A stretch of DNA of 64,000 nucleotides. It comes from JAFDBW01 sp963723355 (GTDB taxonomy: Bacteria; Desulfobacterota; Desulfuromonadia; Desulfuromonadales; BM103). Shown in pieces: positions 57,266 to 64,000 of the stretch (position 1 is the first letter of the stretch; each line of letters begins with the position of its first letter). Below the pieces are notes generated by a model, which saw only the letters and a list, made by a program, of their open reading frames with translations, had not been told where the DNA came from and did no database searches. The stretch spans positions 1 to 64,000 of the forward strand of contig CAVRQQ010000014.1 in assembly GCA_963723355.1 (NCBI GenBank), in the 5' to 3' direction. The position numbers were made by a program, and so were the translations under genes.

Positions 57266-58399
57266 ATGAAACAAATGGAATTAGCCGGATATGCCGCGCA
57301 GAGCGAATCGTCGCGCGGCCGCAGATATGATGAGCCGTACAAGGATGATCGCCCAGCCTATGAACGGGACCGTGACCGCATCATCCATTGTGCTGCGTTC
57401 CGGCGCCTTGAATACAAAACCCAGGTTTTCGTCAATCATGAAGGGGACTATTATCGCACCCGCCTGACTCATTCTCTTGAAGTCGCCCAGATCGGTCGCG
57501 GCATTGCCCGCCGACTGAGTCTGAACGAAGATCTGGTCGAAGCGCTGGCCCTTGCCCACGATCTGGGGCATACCCCGTTCGGTCATACCGGTGAAGGCGT
57601 CCTTGACCGATTGATGGCACCATACGGCGGATTTGAACACAATCGTCAATCACTGCGAATTGTCGAGCACCTGGAAGAACGATATCCGGGCTTCAATGGT
57701 TTGAACCTGACCTGGGAAACCAGGGAAGGGATTATTAAACACTCTTCGGACTATGACATCCCGGACGCTTCAGGCTTTGATGAGTATTGCCCGGGTCTGC
57801 GCCCGACTCTGGAAGCACAAATTATCGATCTTGCCGATGAAATTGCTTACAATAACCACGACATCGATGACGGACTTAAGGCGGGTTATATTAAACTTGG
57901 GGCCCTGATGGAAATAGACCTCTGGTCTGAAACCTACGCCCGGGTCAGGCAAAAACACCCGTTGCTGGACGAAGAACGTCAGGTGTTGCAGACGATCAGC
58001 CATCTGATCGGTTATCTGATTCTCGATCTGGTTGAACAAAGTCGCAAGAACATAGAGGCCGGTGGCATCTCTACTCTTGACGATGTCCGTTCCCACACAG
58101 GCAATCTGGTTATGTTCAGCAGGGACACTGCAGAGCGAAACAGGGCGTTGAAGGTTTTCCTCTACAAGAACCTGTACAGTCACTACAAGGTCGAAAGAAT
58201 GCGCATCAAGGCGGAACGTTTCCTCACTATACTGTTTGAAAATTACCTGCAGAATCCAACCCTGTTGCCGGCCAGTTACCAGGACAAGTACGATGAATAT
58301 GGCAGGGAGAGAGTTATCTGCGATTACATCGCGGGCATGACAGACCGTTACGCCCTGGATGAATACAAGCGGCTCTTCGAACCTTACGAGAGGGTCTGA
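57266..58399 (+). CDS. deoxyguanosinetriphosphate triphosphohydrolase-like protein
   Basis: The 377-residue HD-domain enzyme shows FRRLEYKTQVFVNHEGDYYR with TRLTHSLEVAQIGRGIAR, the HD motif AHDLGHTPFGHTGE and AYNNHDIDDGLKAG. It hydrolyses dNTPs to deoxynucleoside and triphosphate, lowering dNTP pools. Frame intact. GGAGG (57256-57260) fixes ATG 57266. A Dgt type II member by length. Confidence 0.92.
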   Translation: MKQMELAGYAAQSESSRGRRYDEPYKDDRPAYERDRDRIIHCAAFRRLEYKTQVFVNHEGDYYRTRLTHSLEVAQIGRGIARRLSLNEDLVEALALAHDLGHTPFGHTGEGVLDRLMAPYGGFEHNRQSLRIVEHLEERYPGFNGLNLTWETREGIIKHSSDYDIPDASGFDEYCPGLRPTLEAQIIDLADEIAYNNHDIDDGLKAGYIKLGALMEIDLWSETYARVRQKHPLLDEERQVLQTISHLIGYLILDLVEQSRKNIEAGGISTLDDVRSHTGNLVMFSRDTAERNRALKVFLYKNLYSHYKVERMRIKAERFLTILFENYLQNPTLLPASYQDKYDEYGRERVICDYIAGMTDRYALDEYKRLFEPYERV

Positions 58400-58420
58400 A
58401 AGAGATGCTGCGATTTCTGG

Positions 58421-58729
58421 TCAGGGCAGGGTGATGATCTTCTCTTCCCCGGGACGATAGAGAAGAAAGGTTTTACCGAGGATCTGGACGACGGCCGAGC
58501 CGGTCTCTGCAGAGAGTTCCGCAGCAACTGTTTTGCGATCTTCGAGGCAACCTTCCTGGATCCTGACCTTGATTAATTCATGTTTGTCGAGGGCCTCGTC
58601 GGTCGATCTGATGACCTCTTTGCTGAGATGATGTTTGCCGATCATCACGAAAGGCTGCAGACCGTGACCCAGCCCGCGCAGGTAGCGGTTCTGCTTGCCG
58701 GTAAGTTCGATGGTTCTGTTGTCTGACAT
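58421..58729 (-). CDS. YhbY/CRS1-type RNA-binding protein
   Basis: The 102-residue protein is one CRM domain: IELTGKQNRYLRGLGHGLQP, the GKHHLSKEVIRSTDEALDKH block and the RNA-binding GKTFLLYRPG near the end. It binds ribosomal RNA during 50S assembly. The start at 58729 follows GGAACC; the open frame to 58954 does not fit the family. It converges with dgt, with 21 bases between stops. Confidence 0.92.
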   Translation of the reverse strand: MSDNRTIELTGKQNRYLRGLGHGLQPFVMIGKHHLSKEVIRSTDEALDKHELIKVRIQEGCLEDRKTVAAELSAETGSAVVQILGKTFLLYRPGEEKIITLP

Positions 58730-58809
58730 GTATATGGTTCCTTCCGGGATGGATTGATTGGGGCTCACTATACACTTATGCATGTTTGCTTGAAAGCCTG
58801 TTTGTGGAT

Positions 58810-59646
58810 ATGTCACTGCAACTCGATATCGTCTGTGAAAATACCGTCGGTCGGCCGATAGCCGCATGCGGCGAACATGGCTTTGCCTGCCTGCTGCAGA
58901 CTTCTGCCGGGCGATGGCTGTTTGATACCGGCAGCGGTGAAACCTTGCTGGCAAACCTCGCAGCCCTCGATCTTGACCTGCGGGATCTGGACGGGATCAT
59001 CCTCAGTCATGGGCACTATGACCACTGCGGGGGGCTCTTGACTCTCCTTCGCGCGTCCGGACCTCGTCGTGTCTATGCCCACCCCGGAATTTTCAGTACA
59101 AGGTTCTGGAACGGGCAACATGAACAACGAGATATCAGTTTGCCTTTCAGCAGGAACGAGCTCGAAGCGGCCGGCGCGGAATTCGTCTTTATAAAAGATT
59201 TTGCCGAACTGGCCCCCGGTATTTATTTCAGCGGTGAAATAGCCCGAGAGGCTGCGCTGGAAACAGGCGACCCACACCTGGTCAGGCGTTCCGATACTGG
59301 AGGCTCATGGACGACCGACCCGTTTGCCGATGACGCCGCTCTCGCCATAGCAACCGACAAAGGTCTCGTGATCCTTCTCGGTTGCGCACATGCCGGCCTG
59401 ATCAATACCGTTGAATGGTTTCGACGAAATCTCGATGAGCCTCGGATTCATGCAATTGTCGGTGGCACGCACCTTGGCCCGGCCAGTGATGAGCAGTTCT
59501 CCGCAACAGTTGACTACCTTGCGAGGCTGGACTTTGATCGTTTGGGCGTTTCTCACTGCACCGGTCAGATCCGTTCTGCCCAGTTGTATGCAAAATTTCC
59601 GAACAAGGTTTTTTTCGCCAACGTCGGCACGACTGTCAAGGTTTAG
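58810..59646 (+). CDS. metallo-beta-lactamase-fold hydrolase
   Basis: The 278-residue protein has the metal-binding motif ILSHGHYDHCGG, later LLGCAHAGLINT and a terminal VSHCTG histidine block. This pattern fits the MBL subfamily first named for a ribofuranosyl-aminobenzene phosphate synthase (methanopterin pathway), whose many members have unknown substrates. It is divergent from yhbY with about 80 bases between the starts. Confidence 0.85.
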   Translation: MSLQLDIVCENTVGRPIAACGEHGFACLLQTSAGRWLFDTGSGETLLANLAALDLDLRDLDGIILSHGHYDHCGGLLTLLRASGPRRVYAHPGIFSTRFWNGQHEQRDISLPFSRNELEAAGAEFVFIKDFAELAPGIYFSGEIAREAALETGDPHLVRRSDTGGSWTTDPFADDAALAIATDKGLVILLGCAHAGLINTVEWFRRNLDEPRIHAIVGGTHLGPASDEQFSATVDYLARLDFDRLGVSHCTGQIRSAQLYAKFPNKVFFANVGTTVKV

Positions 59647-59829
59647 AAGCCGGGGGCAAACTTCTCCAGCGTAAACAGATCGGCGCATAGCTGGCAGGTT
59701 CACTTTGAAATAGCCGATTCATGCAGGGACGTTGCATTGACTTCAGAAGTGGTGGTATCTTTCCGTTTGTAATCCGACTGGCATGGCTCTGTGCTCTTTG
59801 CTGCGGAACATAAGTATGGAAGGAGGGGT

Positions 59830-60531
59830 ATGAGCACTAAATTACGCATTCTTCTGGCAGATGACTCGATGTTTTTCAGGGCAATCGAAAGCAAGTTTCT
59901 GCAAAAGGCTCCCGTTGAGATTCTCGAAGCACGAAACTGTCCAGAAGTACACTCCATAATTCGCAGCCAGCGGCCTGACTTGATCTACATGAGTTTTACT
60001 TTGCCCGAGGAAGGTGGCGACAATTGTTGTCGCGAGATAAAAAAAGACCCAGAACTGGGTTCCATTCCAATCGTCATGGTCTGTGACCAGAATGCCGAAA
60101 AACAGCCTGAAATGGCTCAACGGTGCGGTTGTGATGCCTATCTTGTCAAACCACTGGACAGGCATTCTTTTCTGCAGGCGGGAAGGACGTTCCTGGGTGG
60201 AATTCGGGAACACCGCCAGCCAAGTTTTTTCCGCCTAAACTTCGCCTTTGGTGGCGAAGACTATGCCGGGAAATGCCTCGATATTTCCGGTGGCGGCATG
60301 TTTATCGAAACTCCGGTCGAAGTCCCTGTCGGTACATTGATTAATATGCAGTTCAAACTGCCGGACGGTCCGGTGGCAGCAATCCTCTGCAGTGGAGAGA
60401 TCACCTGGCTGAATCGCAAACCGAATCCGATGAAAGCTCATTATCCAAATGGGTTAGGTGTGAAATTTGTCGGTCTCCCGGACCCGATACATAAGAGCAT
60501 CCTGCGTTTTTGCGAAAAACAGTCCTCCTGA
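59830..60531 (+). CDS. degenerate receiver domain fused to PilZ domain
   Basis: This 233-residue protein joins a receiver-like domain (KLRILLADDSMFFRAIESKF, YLVKPLD) to a C-terminal PilZ domain with LDISGGGMFIE and an N-terminal-side arginine-containing FFRLNFAFGGEDY. The acidic pocket ADDS and the lysine of the receiver are kept, but the phospho-acceptor position after RPDLIYM is serine, not aspartate (LIYMSFTLPEEGG). It should therefore not be phosphorylated like a normal response regulator, while the PilZ part could bind c-di-GMP; the double-arginine motif is not clear, so binding is open. GGAGGGG precedes ATG 59830. Confidence 0.85.
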   Translation: MSTKLRILLADDSMFFRAIESKFLQKAPVEILEARNCPEVHSIIRSQRPDLIYMSFTLPEEGGDNCCREIKKDPELGSIPIVMVCDQNAEKQPEMAQRCGCDAYLVKPLDRHSFLQAGRTFLGGIREHRQPSFFRLNFAFGGEDYAGKCLDISGGGMFIETPVEVPVGTLINMQFKLPDGPVAAILCSGEITWLNRKPNPMKAHYPNGLGVKFVGLPDPIHKSILRFCEKQSS

Positions 60532-60583
60532 TGGTTAATTCAATTCTTCGTCAGTGAATCATATAAATATTCAGGGTGTATTA

Positions 60584-60766
60584 ATGAGAATTTTGATCAA
60601 TATGAAAAAATGTCGTGGCTCCGGTGAGTGTGTCAAGGTCTGTCCTCACGGCGCACTGCATCTGATTGATGGCAAAGCCGTTGTCGACCATCAAAGGTGT
60701 GATCTCGACGGCCTGTGCATTCCCGCGTGCCCGCACGATGCGATCGATTTAGTGGAAGAAAGTTAA
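60584..60766 (+). CDS. two-cluster ferredoxin-like protein with altered cluster motifs
   Basis: A 60-residue protein with two ferredoxin half-motifs. The usual C-x2-C-x2-C-x3-CP becomes CRGSGECVKVCP and CDLDGLCIPACP: the second cysteine is serine in the first motif and aspartate in the second, the other cysteines are kept. Aspartate or other ligands at this site are known in some ferredoxins that hold [4Fe-4S] or interconvert with [3Fe-4S] clusters. It may serve electron transfer at lower or tuned potential. It follows the receiver-PilZ gene by 52 bases. Confidence 0.85.
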   Translation: MRILINMKKCRGSGECVKVCPHGALHLIDGKAVVDHQRCDLDGLCIPACPHDAIDLVEES

Positions 60767-60788
60767 AGGCGTCTCCAGAGACCAGCCC

Positions 60789-62663
60789 CTAGCCCTCAGT
60801 CCCCGGTTCTCCAGTATTGATGTCAGCCTCGACGACGAATCGTTTAATCTTTCGGGTCGTCGTTTTTGGGAACTCGTCTTCTCGTAGTGTAAAACGTTTG
60901 ATTCTCTTGTAGTCTGCCAGGGCTTTTCCTCTCTCAAGAACTTCCCGCCGGATGATATCTTCAACATCATGAAGGCTCAAAGAGCCTGTATGGTTTTCTT
61001 CAGCGTAGCTGTCAAGGGCGTTCTGATTCGGATATATGATCGCGTAAACTTCTTCAGAGATATTATCAACTTTATGGCCATAAACCATTATTTCTTCGAT
61101 AAAAGTGCTGTTTAACATCTCATTTTCAACTTCTTCCGGATAGACGTTTTTGCCGTTTGCAGTAACGATCAAGTTCTTGGCCCGTCCGCAGATTCGCAGG
61201 GCACCGTCTTGCTCAATGCAACCCAGGTCGCCGGTGTGGTACCAGCCGTCGGTGAGCACCTCATCGGTCGCTTCCTGATTGTTGTAATAGCCAAGCATGA
61301 TATTGGGGCCTTTCGCCCAGATTTCTCCGATACCATCTGCGTTCGGCTTGTGGATTATGACGTCAATGCCAGGCATTGGTCTACCGACCGTGCCGAGGCG
61401 GTTAAAAGCCGGGGTCTCTACCGCGATTACCGGAGAGGTCTCGGTAATGCCGTAGCCTTGGTAAACATTCAGACCGAGTTCCAGGAGCTTGGTTGCTACC
61501 AGGGGGTCGAGAGCGGCGCCGCCGCTTATGAATACCGGATTGCCGCCGAAAGCCTCTCTAATCCTCCTGGTCACCAGTGGCCGTGTCGGAGCAAATGCGT
61601 AGAGCAGTCTTGACAGCTTCTGACTTTCGATCCTTTTTGTCATCCGTTCTGCGAGTAAGCGGAACACGGCCGGGACTCCGAGCAGGAAATTGGGTTTGAC
61701 TTCACCGAGGTTGTCGCCCAGTTTGCGCAGGCTTTCAGCAAAAGAGATTGTTCCGCCCACCGCAAGCGGCAGGATGATCCCGGCGACCTGTTCAAAGACG
61801 TGATTGATCGGTAAAAAGGAGAGGGTGTGCATGTCAGGGGTGAGCTCAAAAAGCTCTGCTGCAGAACGAACGTTGCTGGTAATGTTGGCATGGCTGAGCA
61901 TGGCGCCCTTGGAGCGGCCCGTTGTGCCTGATGTATACAGGATTACTGCTGGATCGTGCGACCGGACCGTCAGCTCAGGTGGCAAGGATATTTTCTGGAA
62001 ATCATCCAGTCCTTCAATATCAAGAGGCGGTACGGCCTGATCGCGATTTGCCAGCAGCCGCTTGAAAAAACTCTTCTCCTGATCATCTTTGACGGTGGAC
62101 GGCACGACCAGTTCCTGGAAAGTTTCAGCCAGACTTTCAAATTTCTGTATGTCGTCTTCGTGCAACTGGTATTTTCTGCCCAGCAGCCGCCACTCACTGA
62201 CCAGTTCGGCAAGGGCTTTTTCTGCGCGGGCAGAAAGCTGGTCGCCCCTGGATGGCGGATGCTTCAGGAGAACGATTTTTTCCAATGCCGGCAGATTGTC
62301 CGCAATATCGTGAATTATCTCGGTGAAGCCGTGTTCGGTAAAAATAATTCGTGCGTCACAGTCGGCCAGTATGTGTCGTAATTCCCCTTGTTTGAGATCT
62401 TTGTCGATTGGCACGGCTATCGCGTTGCTCTTCAGGATGCCAAGGTAGGCCATGACCCAAACCGGTGAGGAAGCCCCCAGGATAGCGACTCTTTCGCCAT
62501 GCTCAATTCCCCACTCCGCCAGTCCGGCTGCCACACGGTCGGAGGTGTCCCAAATCGTCTCATAACTGTAGTCAGTCCAGCGGCCAGATATTTTGTACCG
62601 CAGGGCCGTTTTTTGAGGGTATTTAAGGCTGCTTTCCTGCAACATTTCGATGATCAACGACAT
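60789..62663 (-). CDS. AMP-binding long-chain acyl-CoA synthetase-like protein
   Basis: The 624-residue protein has the adenylate-forming motifs YTSGTTGRSKGAMLSHANIT, YQGYGITETSPVIAVET, and YHTGDLGCIEQDGALRICGR with KNVYPEEVEN, of the FadD/long-chain ligase type. An insertion around 150-215 (KYQLHEDDIQKFESLAETFQ) is typical of the long bacterial form. It activates fatty acids with CoA at the membrane. It converges with the ferredoxin gene. GGAGAG precedes ATG 62663. Confidence 0.92.
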   Translation of the reverse strand: MSLIIEMLQESSLKYPQKTALRYKISGRWTDYSYETIWDTSDRVAAGLAEWGIEHGERVAILGASSPVWVMAYLGILKSNAIAVPIDKDLKQGELRHILADCDARIIFTEHGFTEIIHDIADNLPALEKIVLLKHPPSRGDQLSARAEKALAELVSEWRLLGRKYQLHEDDIQKFESLAETFQELVVPSTVKDDQEKSFFKRLLANRDQAVPPLDIEGLDDFQKISLPPELTVRSHDPAVILYTSGTTGRSKGAMLSHANITSNVRSAAELFELTPDMHTLSFLPINHVFEQVAGIILPLAVGGTISFAESLRKLGDNLGEVKPNFLLGVPAVFRLLAERMTKRIESQKLSRLLYAFAPTRPLVTRRIREAFGGNPVFISGGAALDPLVATKLLELGLNVYQGYGITETSPVIAVETPAFNRLGTVGRPMPGIDVIIHKPNADGIGEIWAKGPNIMLGYYNNQEATDEVLTDGWYHTGDLGCIEQDGALRICGRAKNLIVTANGKNVYPEEVENEMLNSTFIEEIMVYGHKVDNISEEVYAIIYPNQNALDSYAEENHTGSLSLHDVEDIIRREVLERGKALADYKRIKRFTLREDEFPKTTTRKIKRFVVEADINTGEPGTEG

Positions 62664-62907
62664 GAATTGCTCTCCGTAGTCAGTATCGGCAAGCTTACCC
62701 GGTTGTTTTCATCTTAATCAGGGCAATTACTTCTGGCAAGGGCAAAGCCGGTTCGAGTATAGCAAGCGGGTTTTAAAAGCTTCCTCGTGACTTTTGCTCC
62801 TTTACAAAAATGTAATATTCCGATATTTTTCATTGTTCTGGAAAAAACCAGTTTATCACTCGCTGCATGAAAAGGTTCGCCGCAAGGTATCCGCACGTCA
62901 ATATATG

Positions 62908-64000
62908 AAACAGTCCCAGATCCGTAATTTTTCAATCATAGCGCACATTGATCACGGCAAGTCGACTCTGGCAGACCGTCTCCTCGAAGCGACCGGTGCG
63001 TTGTCCGATCGCGAGAAAACTGACCAGTACCTCGACAAGATGGACCTGGAGAGAGAACGGGGCATTACGATCAAGGCCCAGGCTGTGCGACTGAATTATC
63101 ATGGCAGAGACGGTCGCGACTATATCCTCAACCTGATCGATACCCCCGGACATGTAGATTTCAGCTACGAAGTCAGCCGATCCCTGTCGGCCTGCGAGGG
63201 CGCCTTGCTGGTTGTCGATGCCTCTCAGGGGGTTGAAGCCCAGACCCTCGCCAATGTTTACCTGGCAATTGACGAGAACCTCGAAGTATTCCCGGTACTG
63301 AACAAGATAGACTTGCCGAGTGCCGACCCGGAAGCGGTGCGCGAGGAAATCGAAGGAAATTATAGGCCTCGATGCAAGCGATGCGATCCTTGCCAGCGCC
63401 AAGGTGGGTATCGGCATCGATGATATCCTCGAGGCAATCGTAAAGAAGATCCCGCCACCGGAAGGCGATACCGATGCACCGCTGAAGGCCTTGATTTTTG
63501 ATTCCTGGTACGACTCCTACCAGGGTGTGATCGTTTTGATCCGCGTTGTCGACGGTACAGTGAAAAAGGGCGACAAGGTCCGGTTCATGGCCAGCCGCAA
63601 GGAATATGAAGTCCTTAAAGTCGGCGTGTTCAGTCCGCAACCGGTCGCGGTCAATCAATTGTCGGCAGGAGAGGTGGGGTTTATCACTGCCAGCATCAAG
63701 GTCGTCCACGATGCCAAGGTCGGCGATACGGTCACCCATGTTCGCAACGGCACGGACCAGGCGCTGCCGGGCTTCAAGGAAGTCAAGCCGATGGTTTTCT
63801 CCGGGCTCTACCCGGTCGACTCCGGCGATTATGATGACTTGCGTGACGCCATGGAGAAGTTGCGCCTCAACGATAGCTCCTTCTCTTTCGAGCCGGAAAA
63901 CTCGATGGCTCTGGGATTCGGTTTTCGATGCGGTTTCCTCGGCCTGCTGCACATGGAGATCGTCCAGGAGCGTCTCGAGCGCGAGTTCGGTGTCAATCTG
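62908..64000 (+). CDS. lepA: elongation factor 4 (LepA), 5' part, one frameshift, cut by window end
   Basis: The GTPase domain is unmistakable: SIIAHIDHGKSTLADRLLEA (G1), ERGITIKAQAVRL (G2), LIDTPGHVDFSYEVSRSL (G3) and VLNKIDLP (G4). The frame breaks at about 63357-63363, where GAAATTATAG has one A more than the expected GAATTATAG; after it, GLDASDAILASAKVGIGIDD continues to the window end with domain II and the LepA-typical GEVGFITASIKVV. It back-translocates or rescues stalled ribosomes. The 3' part lies beyond base 64000. Confidence 0.93.

Overview
The window looks like a chromosomal segment of a Gram-negative anaerobe, most likely a deltaproteobacterium of the Desulfuromonas/Geobacter/Pelobacter type (Desulfuromonadota). 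The basis is gene content, not a search: aspartase next to a Dcu C4-dicarboxylate carrier, indolepyruvate:ferredoxin oxidoreductase with two phenylacetate-CoA ligases and an ACT protein, a DUF1858 protein, small zinc-ribbon and 'DGR...GGAERR' proteins common in that group, and many two-gene neighbourhoods typical of it. Coding GC is moderately high, intergenic DNA is AT-rich, and genes lie on both strands in short operons.

Layout. 0.3-4.2 kb: an aspartase fused to a cyclic-nucleotide-binding-like domain, a secreted protein and DcuA. 4.4-10.2 kb: a complete AcrAB-TolC-type RND pump operon. 10.3-13 kb (minus): an amino-acid ABC importer with a hairpin between the binding-protein and permease genes. 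13-15.8 kb: EamA, rhodanese, LysE and PhnA-like genes. 15.8-19.7 kb: ybbP-ybbA divergent from tesA. 19.9-21.6 kb: alpha-glucan phosphorylase. 21.8-24.2 kb: GspA/ExeA ATPase and a broken GspB. 24.3-31.2 kb: a heavy-metal Cus-type RND efflux locus riddled with indels, an EAL-domain remnant and a Met/His-rich small protein. 31.3-32.3 kb: a non-coding block of two diverged tandem copies of a structured element. 32.4-38.8 kb: VanZ-like gene and an AddB/AddA-like helicase-nuclease pair. 39-42.2 kb: small ORF, SlyD-like FKBP, Prc protease. 42.2-44.1 kb: bioB-bioD under a recognisable BirA operator. 44.1-49.95 kb: two tandem XRE-cupin regulators, IHF beta, gamma-carbonic anhydrase, a CRP-like single-domain protein, Na/Pi cotransporter and Ppx. 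50-55.6 kb: iorA-iorB-paaK-ACT-paaK for aryl-pyruvate oxidation and arylacetate activation. 55.65 kb: tRNA-Pro(GGG). 55.8-64 kb: DUF1858, coaD, rsmD, dgt, yhbY, MBL-fold, receiver-PilZ, unusual ferredoxin, acyl-CoA synthetase, and the start of lepA (cut by the window end).

Sequence quality matters here. At least a dozen conserved genes, including lepA, iorA, ppx and both helicase-nuclease genes, carry single-base indels, several at homopolymers. Between about 23.8 and 31 kb the indel density rises to roughly one per 200 bases, while protein similarity between indels remains good. I read most of these as sequence errors, with real decay of the 24-31 kb block as the alternative.

The most interesting unexplained structure is the 31.3-32.3 kb block: two tandem ~450-bp units that share at least six hairpins in the same order, several with compensatory base changes between copies, and no conserved reading frame. 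Other points of interest are the regulatory-domain aspartase fusion, a receiver-PilZ protein lacking the phospho-acceptor aspartate, and a two-cluster ferredoxin in which the second cysteine of both motifs is replaced.
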